A DNA stretch of 64,000 nucleotides from Bacteroidales bacterium (lineage in GTDB: Bacteria > Bacteroidota > Bacteroidia > Bacteroidales > Tenuifilaceae), in contig JACABB010000005.1 in NCBI GenBank assembly GCA_013376985.1, positions 102,649-166,648 on the forward strand, read 5' to 3'. Made by a program: the position numbers and the translations under genes. Positions 52,928 through 61,533 of the stretch are shown piece by piece (within the stretch, counting starts at the first letter, position 1; every line of letters begins with the position of its first letter). The notes beneath the pieces are model-generated. The model searched no databases. It was not told the origin of the DNA and saw only the letters and a program-made list of their open reading frames with translations.

Positions 52928-53475
52928 TTTTCTTGGTTTAGCTCAATTTCTAGAATCTGTCCAAAATTGAGTTGTAGTTTGAACGACTCTTTAGGTTCTA
53001 AATGATTTAGTATTGAGTAAAAGGCTCTAATTGTTCCAGAATGACAAATAATTAATGGGCTGTTTGTAGTCTTATCTTTTTTTAAATCGTCTAAAAAATC
53101 TTTTACTCTATTAATTAAATCTTGGTATGATTCACCTCCAGGGCATGGAACGCTTGTGAAATCTTCAAACCATTTTTTTGCATAATCGGTTTTTTCGATT
53201 TCATCCCAGATTTTATACTCCCAATCACCAAAATTCAGTTCCATTAACCGTTTATCGTAAAACACCTTGAATTTATTACATGAGATAGATTCAGCAAGTA
53301 ATGCACAGCGTTTCAATGAGCTGGAGTATATTCTATCAAACTCAATTCCTTTAAGTGCATGGATAATGGCGTTTTTTTCATCTTCAAAAGTATCTGCAAG
53401 ACCAACGTCCGATTGCCCGTAACAAATTCCTGATGGGAGGTTAACTTTTGTATGTCGAACTAGATATAGCTTCAT
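52924..53475 (-). CDS. cobC: Alpha-ribazole phosphatase-like histidine phosphatase
   Basis: 183 residues. The phosphohistidine motif LVRHTKVNLPSGICYGQSD lies at the N-terminus (RHT), a second Arg at 'RIYSSSLKRC', Glu in 'MELNFGDWEYK' and the late catalytic His in 'LIICHSGTIRAF'. The ICYGQSD sequence is typical of CobC, which removes the 5'-phosphate of alpha-ribazole (or adenosylcobalamin 5'-phosphate). It overlaps both cobQ and cobS by 4 bp. A second related phosphatase lies in the next B12 operon. Confidence 0.88.
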   Translation of the reverse strand: MKLYLVRHTKVNLPSGICYGQSDVGLADTFEDEKNAIIHALKGIEFDRIYSSSLKRCALLAESISCNKFKVFYDKRLMELNFGDWEYKIWDEIEKTDYAKKWFEDFTSVPCPGGESYQDLINRVKDFLDDLKKDKTTNSPLIICHSGTIRAFYSILNHLEPKESFKLQLNFGQILEIELNQEK

Positions 53476-54233
53476 AGGAGTTTATCAACAATAATGAAAG
53501 TAATGTAGAACCCAACTTCAGAGAGTTGTTGTAATGCCCCAAGAACATCACCAGTGTAACCTCCTAATTTTTTATGGACATAGTATCTGAAATAGAGAAA
53601 GATTAGCAGCATTGCTGCAACTAGAAAAGGTATAGTTTGGTATGAAATCAGAATCAAAGGCAGTAGGCCTAAAACAATGGCAATTACTAAAGTGATAATC
53701 GATTTAGTTTCGCCTACAGGTTTTGATTTGCTTGTACTATCTTCTCTAACATATTGCGAAGAAAACATCAATAATACTGGATTTACTCGACTCAAGGCGT
53801 GTGCTGCAATAAGTATGATAGGAATTTTTAATGGATCTATTTCTGCGAGTAAAAATATCTTCATTAGTATTAATAGGATAAGCCCAATTGCACCGTAAGT
53901 GCCAATTCTGCTATCCTTCATTATCTCTAGGATTTTCTCCTTTGTATACCCTCCACCAAAGCCATCGCAGAAATCTGATAGAGCATCTTCATGAAAGGCT
54001 CCTGTTATCAGAATCATTGATAGAATAGAGAACAGGACTGAAGGATAAATTGAGAATAACATGCTCGTGGCATAGAATACCAAAGCTCCGACACCACCTA
54101 CAATGATTCCTACCAAAGAGAAGTACCTTGTGGCTTTATTTAAATTCTCGCTCGAATATCCAGTGCTTTTAGGTACAGGAATTCGGGTGTAGAACATGAG
54201 AGCGGTGAAGAATATTTTTAGTTCGTTTTTCAA
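53472..54233 (-). CDS. cobS: Cobalamin (5'-phosphate) synthase
   Basis: 253 residues with about six TM helices. Motifs are 'FYTRIPVPKS' at the N-terminus, 'ITGAFHEDALSDFCDGFGGG' (metal-binding acidic cluster), 'KDSRIGTYGAIGL', 'HALSRV' and C-terminal 'GGYTGDVLGALQQLSEVGF'. It joins adenosyl-GDP-cobinamide with alpha-ribazole in the membrane. The start codon lies 8 bp inside the left inverted repeat of the four-helix cassette, so the cassette separates cobS from cobT and could weaken coupling. Confidence 0.94.
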   Translation of the reverse strand: MKNELKIFFTALMFYTRIPVPKSTGYSSENLNKATRYFSLVGIIVGGVGALVFYATSMLFSIYPSVLFSILSMILITGAFHEDALSDFCDGFGGGYTKEKILEIMKDSRIGTYGAIGLILLILMKIFLLAEIDPLKIPIILIAAHALSRVNPVLLMFSSQYVREDSTSKSKPVGETKSIITLVIAIVLGLLPLILISYQTIPFLVAAMLLIFLYFRYYVHKKLGGYTGDVLGALQQLSEVGFYITFIIVDKLL

Positions 54234-54240
54234 AATGATA

Positions 54241-54669
54241 GTTGAAAGTTAAAAGTTAAAAGTTGAAAGTAAGGAGGATAATGGGGTTAAAGAGTTTTGA
54301 TTAAGCCTGATATGATTTTAGATATTTCAACTGAAAGGTTGTATAGTTTATCGAAATCTTCTTGATTTATTTTTCCAATTTCTTTAACAAGAATTAACAT
54401 TGAACGAACTTCACCGCTAGATGCTTTTGCGATAAATAAAAAATGTTTGAAATGTTTATTTGTACCTGTTTCATAGCCCTCGGCAATGTTATTCATTATA
54501 GAAACGGACGCTCTCTGAATTTGATCTTTAAACCCATAATCACGACTGTCGTTGAAAATAGAATAGATATGAATTGTCAATTCTTTTGCTTTTTGCCAAG
54601 CAATAATATCTTCAAAACTAGTAATTTTCATACTAAGCAAACATTTACTTTTAACTTTTAACTTTCAAC
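54241..54669 (-). mobile_element. Four-helix-bundle gene cassette bounded by 23-bp inverted repeats
   Basis: The 23 bp at 54241-54263 (GTTGAAAGTTAAAAGTTAAA...) are perfectly repeated in inverse at 54647-54669, enclosing only the four-helix-bundle gene. The repeat is built of AAAAGTT-like heptads. The right repeat runs into the 3' end of cobT, whose last codons and stop come from it. Together these suggest the 429-bp unit inserted into the operon. No transposase is encoded, so mobilisation would be in trans, if it occurs. Confidence 0.6.
54287..54631 (-). CDS. Four-helix-bundle protein (S23/IVP-like)
   Basis: 114 residues from the ATG at 54631 (MKITSFEDIIAWQKAK), the usual family start; an ATG 3 codons earlier is possible. 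Motifs are 'AWQKAKELTIHIY', 'DYGFKDQIQRASVSIMNNIA', 'EGYETGTNKHFKHFLFIAKA' and 'SSGEVRSMLILVKEIG'. The family includes proteins encoded in 23S rRNA intervening sequences and is related to Avd of diversity-generating retroelements; most chromosomal members are of unknown function. It has no known link to cobalamin synthesis, which together with the flanking inverted repeats marks it as a passenger. Confidence 0.85.
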   Translation of the reverse strand: MKITSFEDIIAWQKAKELTIHIYSIFNDSRDYGFKDQIQRASVSIMNNIAEGYETGTNKHFKHFLFIAKASSGEVRSMLILVKEIGKINQEDFDKLYNLSVEISKIISGLIKTL

Positions 54670-55673
54670 TTTTCACTACCAGAAACTCCAGCACTTTCAA
54701 AGCTAGCCATTTCATTTAAGAATAGAACAGCCGATTTAATTAATGGATAGGTTACTGCCGCACCAGTTCCTTCGCCAAGCCTCATATTTAGGTCAACTAA
54801 TGCTTCTACACCTAAATAATCGAGCATAATTTTATGACCCTTTTCCTGTGAGAAGTGGCAGAAAATACAATTTTCAACTATTGAATTATCAAATTTATAT
54901 GCTGCTAGCAATGCTGAAGTGGTTATGAATCCATCAACTAGGATGATCATTCCGTTCTTCTTTACCTGAAGCATTGCGCCACACATCATTGCAATTTCAA
55001 AGCCGCCAAATGTCGCAAGAATATCAAGGTGTTCAGTTACATTGTATTTCAGTGATGATTCTTTAAGGATAGATATTTTCTTCTTCATTCCTTCATCATC
55101 GTGCCCTGCGCCTCTTCCAGTGCAGTCTTCAATAGAATTGCCTGTATATTTGTGTAATAGTAATGATGCTGCGGAGGTGTTACCAATACCCATTTCTCCA
55201 AAACTCACAATATTACAACCAGCCTCAAATTCTTTGTTAATGATTTCTTTCCCTCTTTCGATTGCCTTTCTGCATAGTTCAAGCGACATGGCTGGTTCTC
55301 TCAAGATGCTTTTTGTCCCATTGGCAATTTTTGCATGTATCAAATTACTACTAAGAGGAAATTCATGATCAACACCAGCATCTACAACCTTTAGGTTGAT
55401 GCCATTCTGACGACAAAAAACATTAATTGCAGCTCCTCCCGCTAAAAAGTTCATAACCATTTGGTAGGTAACCTCCTTTGGGTATGGGCTAACACCTTCA
55501 TCGGCTAGGCCGTGATCACCCGCAAATACTAAATGAGTTGGATTTCGAAGTTCTGGTGATAAAGTATTTTGAATTAATCCGATTTTCAGAGCAATTTGTT
55601 CGAGTTTTCCTAACGAGCCAAGGGGTTTGGTTTTTAAATCGATTTTTCGTTGTAACTCTTTTGCAATATCCAT
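54651..55673 (-). CDS. cobT: Nicotinate-nucleotide--dimethylbenzimidazole phosphoribosyltransferase
   Basis: 340 residues. Motifs are 'KTKPLGSLGKLEQIALKIGL', 'VFAGDHGLADEGVSPYPKEV', 'GEMGIGNTSAASLLLHKYTG', 'CTGRGAGHDDEGMKKK' and 'RLGEGTGAAVTYPLIKSAV' with the catalytic Glu. It makes alpha-ribazole phosphate from the lower-ligand base. The last residues (EKLKVKS) are encoded by the inverted repeat of the adjacent cassette, so the native C-terminus has been replaced, apparently harmlessly. It follows cobU by 1 bp. Confidence 0.94.
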   Translation of the reverse strand: MDIAKELQRKIDLKTKPLGSLGKLEQIALKIGLIQNTLSPELRNPTHLVFAGDHGLADEGVSPYPKEVTYQMVMNFLAGGAAINVFCRQNGINLKVVDAGVDHEFPLSSNLIHAKIANGTKSILREPAMSLELCRKAIERGKEIINKEFEAGCNIVSFGEMGIGNTSAASLLLHKYTGNSIEDCTGRGAGHDDEGMKKKISILKESSLKYNVTEHLDILATFGGFEIAMMCGAMLQVKKNGMIILVDGFITTSALLAAYKFDNSIVENCIFCHFSQEKGHKIMLDYLGVEALVDLNMRLGEGTGAAVTYPLIKSAVLFLNEMASFESAGVSGSEKLKVKS

Positions 55674-55674
55674 T

Positions 55675-56184
55675 CTATTTGATTTTTACTGAAATTCCTG
55701 AAACCATTAAATACACTGAATCTGATAGCGAAGCAATATGCTGGTTAACCCAACCCTGTAAGTCTGTAAACTGTCGGGTTCCTAAGTCAGCAGGTATAAC
55801 TCCCATTCCAATTTCGTTGCTTATTACAATTAGCGTAAAATCCTGATCGATAAATAGATTCCATTCGTTTTTAACTTCCTGTAAGGTTTTTTCCAAATCA
55901 TACTCATTGTCGAAGAAGAAATTATTTAGCCAAAGTGTTATACAATCGAGTACAACTACCTTACCATCAAGTTTTAGTTGGCTAATGCTTTTGTCCTTTT
56001 CAATTGTTTGCCAGTTTGAACCCCTTTCGCTTTGGTGACGTTTAATTCTATCGGCAAATTCTTCGTCCCAAATGCGGGAAGTTGCAAGAAAAATGGGACT
56101 TGCCGATTTTCCTTCGGCAAGTCTTTTTGCAAAATTGCTTTTCCCTGAACGTTGTCCTCCTGTGATAAAGATTATTTCACGCAT
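55675..56184 (-). CDS. cobU: Adenosylcobinamide kinase / adenosylcobinamide-phosphate guanylyltransferase
   Basis: 169 residues, the normal size of CobU. The P-loop is ITGGQRSGKSNFA (7-19), followed by 'FLATSRIWDEEFADRIKRHQ' and 'GSNWQTIEKDK', then 'VVLDCITLWLNN' and 'VISNEIGMGVIP'. It phosphorylates and then guanylates adenosylcobinamide, feeding CobS. It follows the receptor gene by 29 bp and precedes cobT by 1 bp. Confidence 0.94.
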   Translation of the reverse strand: MREIIFITGGQRSGKSNFAKRLAEGKSASPIFLATSRIWDEEFADRIKRHQSERGSNWQTIEKDKSISQLKLDGKVVVLDCITLWLNNFFFDNEYDLEKTLQEVKNEWNLFIDQDFTLIVISNEIGMGVIPADLGTRQFTDLQGWVNQHIASLSDSVYLMVSGISVKIK

Positions 56185-56213
56185 TATTTCAAGGTTATTA
56201 TCGGAGTTTATAT

Positions 56214-58325
56214 CTAAAACTTAAATGTTAAACTTCCAGTAAACATTCTACCCGGCATATAGTAAGTATCCTTTTCGGTATAATTCTCGTCCAATAAATT
56301 CATTATACTAAAGCCAACCATGTATTTATTATAAAGAGTATATGAAGATGAAAAATCAAACACCATAAAGTTAGGATGTTTTAGCACATCATCGTTAATC
56401 AACGAACTTCTAACAGCATATCCATCGGTGGTTGTATATGGAATTCTCCCCGACATCGAGTAGTTATAGAGCCAGTTATCCTCGTATCTGCTACCTATAA
56501 ACCTGCCATTAAGCCTAGCAGATATATTTTTAAAGTTTCTATATTCAATCCCAAATGAAGCATTATTTTTTCTTACATACTTCATATCATTCTTAACGTT
56601 GTTTATTGTTACGTCGGTGTTAACCAGATGAGTTAGATTGCAATATAGTTTAAAAGAATATTTGTATTGGCTGAAATTGCCAAAATCATAGGCCAGAGAA
56701 ATTTCTAAACCATTCATTTTAGCCTTATCTGCATTCTTAAATGTGGTATAATCTAAATTTGAATAATCGTATACTAGCAAACCTTTATGATTTGTATTAA
56801 AGTAGGTGATGCTTGCCCATACGCCTTTTTTCTGATTGGAATATGAAACTCCAAAATCATAGGTGAATGATTCTTCGGGTTTAAGATTTGGATTTCCTTT
56901 GTATTTAAATATTCCCCAAGTATAGCTGCCTGTTTTTTTAAAAGCATCAGGGGCAAAAAACGCTGTTCCTGCACTACCGCTGATGTTTAAACCATCAACT
57001 ATTTCGTACTTTACTCCAATATTTGGGTTCACTGTATTATAGGTAGCTGCGGAATTCTCCGACTCAATAAAATTTGTTTTAAAGGTCTTGTATTTCATAT
57101 AATCATAGCGGGTACCAATAGAAGTGTTTAGTTTGTTGTCTAAAAATACAAATCTTAGCTGAGTGAATAGTCCATAAGAAATATTTGCGTAATCTGGCTG
57201 ATAGGGTGCTTGCGGTGTAGTTGCATCACTCCATTGTTTGGAGTTAAAGTTCTGCGAGAAATTATCTAAGCCAACAATTATCTTATGCTTATCAAATGTG
57301 TACTCATCCTGAAGATTGAACCCATAAGTTTTGTAAATGTAAGAGCTTGACACAAAATTGGTATCAGATATGTTATTGTAAAGATCATCTACCTCTTTGC
57401 TTATGTAAGGAGAAATACGTAAGGAGTGATTGCCCACATTCCCCTCAATACTTAAACTTTGGGATAATCTATTAATATCTCGCTGATTACTACCATAGAC
57501 ACCCCAAAAGTTACCATTTAGTAATACTTTATTTGCAATGAACAGGTTTTCGTACAGATTTATCTGCCAGTTTTTATTGATATCATATCCGAGTCTCAGG
57601 TTGGTGGTATAGTTTTTAAAAGTGGTATTATCGAATACTTGCCCATAAGATTTATCATCCATAATTTGTTTTTCAGTTGATGATAAGTTAAATACATTAT
57701 GGCTACCAGTTTTATAATCCTTATTCTGATTATTCAGCTTTGCGCTTAAATCGAAGTTAAAATTGCCAGAGATCTTTCCACCAACATTCGCTTTTAAAAC
57801 AAATGTTTGGAAACTACCATATGATACACTTGTTTCTCCCTGTATCTTTCCCTTGCTTTTTGGTGTTACGATGTTAATTACACCAGCCATTGCGCCAGAT
57901 CCAAAAAATGATGAGAATGGGCCCTTTAGCACTTCAATTTGTTCTACATTGTTTAAATCAAGCGTTGCAATATTTCTGCTTCCAGCAGGAATTCCATTTA
58001 CAAGCATTAGCGTGTATGTATTCCCTTGACCTGTTGGAGGAAAACCTCTCATGCCAATATTTGCCTGAAAACCAGGATATTCAATAATATCTATGCCTGA
58101 AGTTTTTTTTAGGATATCACCTACATTGTCCGATGGAATATTCTGAATATCCTTCTTTTGTATTACTTCAACCTTATGTGGGAACTGCTTAATATTTGAT
58201 TTAGTTCCAAATGCCGAAATTGTTACTTCATTCAGTTCTATATTCCTGATTGAATCCTTTTCCTGTGAAAATAGGCTAATTGAGAATAACAAAAAGCCGA
58301 TTAATAAATAAACTCGTTTACGCAT
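56214..58325 (-). CDS. btuB: TonB-dependent cobalamin/cobinamide receptor (BtuB-like)
   Basis: 703 residues: signal peptide (1-20), TonB-box region ('RNIELNEVTISAFGTKSNIK'), plug ('VGDILKKTSGIDIIEYPGFQ', 'GMRGFPPTGQGNTYTLMLVN', 'IEVLKGPFSSFFGSGAMAGV') and a barrel ending 'MPGRMFTGSLTFKF' with a terminal Phe. There is no N-terminal carboxypeptidase-like domain, unlike the other two receptors in the window. A cobalamin riboswitch lies about 260 bp upstream, and cobUTSCQ follow on the same strand, so B12 or corrinoid uptake is strongly supported by context. Confidence 0.9.
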   Translation of the reverse strand: MRKRVYLLIGFLLFSISLFSQEKDSIRNIELNEVTISAFGTKSNIKQFPHKVEVIQKKDIQNIPSDNVGDILKKTSGIDIIEYPGFQANIGMRGFPPTGQGNTYTLMLVNGIPAGSRNIATLDLNNVEQIEVLKGPFSSFFGSGAMAGVINIVTPKSKGKIQGETSVSYGSFQTFVLKANVGGKISGNFNFDLSAKLNNQNKDYKTGSHNVFNLSSTEKQIMDDKSYGQVFDNTTFKNYTTNLRLGYDINKNWQINLYENLFIANKVLLNGNFWGVYGSNQRDINRLSQSLSIEGNVGNHSLRISPYISKEVDDLYNNISDTNFVSSSYIYKTYGFNLQDEYTFDKHKIIVGLDNFSQNFNSKQWSDATTPQAPYQPDYANISYGLFTQLRFVFLDNKLNTSIGTRYDYMKYKTFKTNFIESENSAATYNTVNPNIGVKYEIVDGLNISGSAGTAFFAPDAFKKTGSYTWGIFKYKGNPNLKPEESFTYDFGVSYSNQKKGVWASITYFNTNHKGLLVYDYSNLDYTTFKNADKAKMNGLEISLAYDFGNFSQYKYSFKLYCNLTHLVNTDVTINNVKNDMKYVRKNNASFGIEYRNFKNISARLNGRFIGSRYEDNWLYNYSMSGRIPYTTTDGYAVRSSLINDDVLKHPNFMVFDFSSSYTLYNKYMVGFSIMNLLDENYTEKDTYYMPGRMFTGSLTFKF

Positions 58326-58584
58326 TTTTTAAAAGTTAAATGGTTAGACAAAATATCTAACGCTGATTCGATAACCTATAGAGTATTGCCGATTGCCTAT
58401 TAACACTATTGTTAATAAGAATCATTACATACTCTGTAATCGAATATGCGTTAATAAATTTAACCATTAACTTTCGGTTTGTACCCTTGATATTTATCCC
58501 GGGCTAAAGTGGGTACTAAAAGGTTTGTAAGTTAGTTGTGATAACTACGTTGCTTTTATCCCGAAAGCCATGATCATAATTATT

Positions 58585-58750
58585 GGTAGGTCTTCTGGCT
58601 CACCTTACTTTCTGAGGCCTTCCCATTCGGCAGTTGCCGAACAGTGGCAGGGGTATTCAGAAAGCTGTTTAAGGTTTACAGCTGCGGGTACAGCTCCCGA
58701 ATTTAACGGGATTCCCTTTTAATCCTTTCCGATGTAATTCGGAATAGAAC
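58585..58750 (-). promoter_or_regulatory. Cobalamin riboswitch (upstream of btuB-cobUTSCQ)
   Basis: Read on the minus strand it contains GGGAATCCCGTTAAATTCGG, AGCTGTACCCGCAGCTGTAA, the B12-box core CTGCCACTG, GGGAAGGCC and the closing GAGCCAGAAGACCTACC. These are the conserved blocks of the cobalamin riboswitch in the right order. About 260 bp separate it from the receptor start; the rest of 58326-58813 is leader sequence without a gene. It should repress the operon when adenosylcobalamin or a related corrinoid is bound. Confidence 0.93.
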
Positions 58751-58813
58751 CAATTATCGGAACAAATATATGTATTAATCCTTAAAACTGGAAATTGAGT
58801 TATGAGGTGGTTG

Positions 58814-59419
58814 TTAACAACTAGTAAAGTGATTCCATAACTGGGAGTATTCTAAATGGTTAATTGAGTTATAAAGAGTGATTTCGGGAGTTTTCCCTCT
58901 GATAATTTCAATAATTGTAATTGAGCCATTTTTCAATTCTTCAATGGAGTTGATATTGGAAGGTGATAGTTTTTGAATCACTGTAATTAGCATTCTTATA
59001 GCAACACCATGACTAACAATAAGTATTGTATGATCAATATGCTTTGAGATGATATCAATATAAAAGTCGGAAATTCTTTGGTAAAGATCTTCGTTACTTT
59101 CAGCACCTTCTGGAAGAGAGAGTCCTTTTTTGTTTTCTGGAAATTTTTCACCCTGAAAAACACCAAAATACCTTTCTCTTAATCTTCTGTCAAATATTAA
59201 TGGTTTATTTGAGTGATATTTATGAATTTCTTTGGTGGTATCAACGGTTCTTTTCAGATCGCTTGAGAAGATGGTATCTATCTTTTCGTTTTGTAGTCGA
59301 TCGGCGGTTAAATTAGACTGTTGTAAACCTTTTGAGGAAAGAGTTCCATCAAGTTGTCCTTGGCAGATCCCTTGTTGATTTTCTATGGTTTCTCCGTGAC
59401 GAACTATGATTAACTTCAT
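58814..59419 (-). CDS. Histidine phosphatase family protein (second CobC-like)
   Basis: 201 residues. The N-terminal IIVRHGETIENQQGICQGQL with RHG, 'TIFSSDLKRTVDT', 'RLRERYFGVFQGE' and 'TILIVSHGVAIRML' supply the two catalytic His, the Arg pair and the Glu of the phosphoglycerate mutase superfamily. Its position as last gene of the btuFCD operon suggests a role in corrinoid metabolism, parallel to cobC in the first operon. The FQGE motif is also typical of generic sugar-phosphate phosphatases, so the substrate is uncertain. It overlaps the ATPase gene by 4 bp. Confidence 0.85.
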   Translation of the reverse strand: MKLIIVRHGETIENQQGICQGQLDGTLSSKGLQQSNLTADRLQNEKIDTIFSSDLKRTVDTTKEIHKYHSNKPLIFDRRLRERYFGVFQGEKFPENKKGLSLPEGAESNEDLYQRISDFYIDIISKHIDHTILIVSHGVAIRMLITVIQKLSPSNINSIEELKNGSITIIEIIRGKTPEITLYNSINHLEYSQLWNHFTSC

Positions 59420-60246
59420 TCAATACGATTTTGGGTCCTACTATCCTGAACCTGCTTCAAAGTTCGTTCAGAAACTGGGAATATTAATGGTTTTCCAGAT
59501 AAAGGATTTGTTTTTGTAATTACAACAGTTCCATACACATCTTCAATATTCTTGTAGGTTAAAACATCTTCTGGAATACCTTGATTGAAGACATTACCAT
59601 CTTTTAGTAGAACAAGATAATCACAGTATTCTCCTGCAAGATTAAGATCGTGAATAATCATTAAAACTGTTAGTCCAAGTTGTGCATTGAGTCTTTGAAT
59701 AAGATTCATCAGTTGTACCTGATGTGATATATCGAGGTGTGATGTTGGTTCATCGAGTAGAAGTAACTCAGGTTCTTGGGTAAGCGCTCGTGCTATGCTA
59801 ACAAGTTGTTGTTCGCCACCACTTAACTCATTCATTAGTTTATTACGCAAATGGCTAATATTTATGAATTCCATATACTTTTCAACAATCTCGACATCGT
59901 TTTTGGTTTCAAAAAACTGAAACCTGCTATGGTATGGTATGCGACCCATCATCACATAATCCTCAACACGAATATCTGCCCCTTCAATTTTCTGTGTTAC
60001 AATGGCAAAGTTACGCGCTCTTTCCCTGAAGCTCATCCGAGTAATTTCTTTACCATTTAAGAGTATTCTACCCTCTTTTGCTTTTAGTTCACAGGTGATT
60101 CCTTTGAAAAGAGTTGTTTTCCCTGAACCATTAGGCCCAATAATCCCAGTAAGGCTTCCTTTTTTTACAGTAAAATTGATATCATTAATATAGAATTTTC
60201 TATAATAACCACACGTATAATGCTGAATATCAAAAAAAACATCCAT
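59416..60246 (-). CDS. btuD: Cobalamin ABC transporter ATP-binding protein
   Basis: 276 residues. Walker A GPNGSGKTT, Q-loop 'IVTQKIEGADIRVEDYVMMG', signature LSGGEQQ, Walker B LLLLDEPTSHLDI and switch His in IIHDLNL are all intact. It belongs to the FecE/BtuD family of importers for B12, hemin and siderophores; the cobalamin assignment rests on the riboswitch-led operon with BtuF and BtuC. The tail after about 245 is divergent and charged. It overlaps the phosphatase gene by 4 bp and follows the permease by 8 bp. Confidence 0.92.
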   Translation of the reverse strand: MDVFFDIQHYTCGYYRKFYINDINFTVKKGSLTGIIGPNGSGKTTLFKGITCELKAKEGRILLNGKEITRMSFRERARNFAIVTQKIEGADIRVEDYVMMGRIPYHSRFQFFETKNDVEIVEKYMEFINISHLRNKLMNELSGGEQQLVSIARALTQEPELLLLDEPTSHLDISHQVQLMNLIQRLNAQLGLTVLMIIHDLNLAGEYCDYLVLLKDGNVFNQGIPEDVLTYKNIEDVYGTVVITKTNPLSGKPLIFPVSERTLKQVQDSRTQNRIE

Positions 60247-60254
60247 AGCTAATG

Positions 60255-61271
60255 CTAATCAATTAACGATTTCTTATTAATCCTATTCAAAACAACTATA
60301 AATACGGTTCCGCCTATCATTCCCGTTAAGACCCCAATTGGGAGTTCGTTTGGAGCAAGCATGGTTCGTGCAAGAGTATCGCAAAGAACAAGAAAACTAC
60401 CACCTGTAATAAACGAGCTAATTAGCAATATCCTAAAATCAGAACCTGTTATTAATCTTATAAGATGAGGGATTATTAACCCTACAAAGCCGATTACTCC
60501 TGCCATTGAAACGCATATACCCGTAAGTAATGAGGTTATTACAAAGAGTATTTTGATAGAAATATCGGTATTTATGCCAAGATGCCGTGCTTTTTCTTCA
60601 CCTAGCCTAAGCGCATTAAGGGGTTGAACAAAGAGATAGGAGAGGAGTAGGCTTGAAACTGATATGATTACAGTTGTGCCAATTAGCTTTGAATTGGGCT
60701 CATCAAGCGAACCCATAATCCAGAAAATGATGCTATGAATATTCTCTGATGATGTTGTTGATAGTAGAAACATCATAAATGAGGAGGCAATAAAGCTAAC
60801 CATAACCCCAACCAAGAGCATTGTTTGGATTTTTATTTTGCCACTCCTTATGCTTAGCGAATAGACTATGAAAACGGTTACTAGAGCACCTAAAAACCCT
60901 GATAGCGGCAGCATGTATGTACCTACCAATTGAGGTAACCCAAACACAATTGTAAGTGCAACGCCTATTGATGCACCGCCCGATATTCCTAATGTATATG
61001 GCTCAACTAGGGGATTCCTGTAAATTCCTTGAAGAATTACTCCAGATAAACTTAAAGCACCGCCAACAGCCAAACCAAGTATTATACGTGGTAGCCTTAT
61101 TGTATTGATGATTGTAAAATCAACACCATCACCATTTTTAAACAAGAGTCGGGGTAAATCACTTATCGATATTTTTAAATCACCGCTGGTTAAGGAGTGT
61201 ATAACAACAATTAGAGCAACTACTATAAAAAGTAGAATTAACAATAACCATTTTAAGTACTTCTTCTGCAT
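60255..61271 (-). CDS. btuC: Cobalamin ABC transporter permease
   Basis: 338 residues of the FecCD/BtuC family with about ten TM helices. Family motifs include 'RLPRIILGLAVGGALSLSGV', 'LQGIYRNPLVEPYTLGISGG', 'WIMGSLDEPNSKLI' and the coupling-helix region 'GVIGFVGLIIPHLIRLITGS', which contacts the ATPase. Position between btuF and btuD supports the substrate. It is separated from btuF by a MITE-like element (about 260 bp gap) and from btuD by 8 bp. Confidence 0.93.
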   Translation of the reverse strand: MQKKYLKWLLLILLFIVVALIVVIHSLTSGDLKISISDLPRLLFKNGDGVDFTIINTIRLPRIILGLAVGGALSLSGVILQGIYRNPLVEPYTLGISGGASIGVALTIVFGLPQLVGTYMLPLSGFLGALVTVFIVYSLSIRSGKIKIQTMLLVGVMVSFIASSFMMFLLSTTSSENIHSIIFWIMGSLDEPNSKLIGTTVIISVSSLLLSYLFVQPLNALRLGEEKARHLGINTDISIKILFVITSLLTGICVSMAGVIGFVGLIIPHLIRLITGSDFRILLISSFITGGSFLVLCDTLARTMLAPNELPIGVLTGMIGGTVFIVVLNRINKKSLID

Positions 61272-61307
61272 GAATTGGTGTTTCTAATTTATTGTATCTA
61301 CCTATTT

Positions 61308-61533
61308 AACGTGAGTTTGGCGTAAGAAACAATGTATTAACCTATATATCAACTAATCTATTTTATTTGAATCAATGGAAAATTGGAATAATGGAAAACT
61401 GGAAGATATAAGCAAGAATCTAACCTTTAATTTTCCATTATTCCACTATTCCACCATTCCATCCATAATTATTGTATTTATAAATAACAGTTTATTAAAT
61501 TGTTAATGTTGCTTATTATATCGAAGTCACATT
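61308..61533. mobile_element. MITE-like element, copy 6 (short variant), between btuF and btuC
   Basis: 226 bp beginning AACGTGAGTTTGGCGTAAGA and ending TATATCGAAGTCACATT, a degraded form of the common ends. Flanks share ATTT (61304-61307, 61534-61537). The interior is a palindrome (GGAATAATGGAAAA / TTTTCCATTATTCC) but lacks the GCGAAGCGG block of the other copies. The right end overlaps the first two bases of the btuF stop codon (61532-61534), so the insertion sits at the very end of that gene inside the operon. Confidence 0.68.

Noticed and set aside
54241..54270. CRISPR-like or tandem repeat of AAAAGTT units
   Set aside because: Only three to four heptads without spacers; the inverse copy at 54647-54669 shows it is a terminal inverted repeat.
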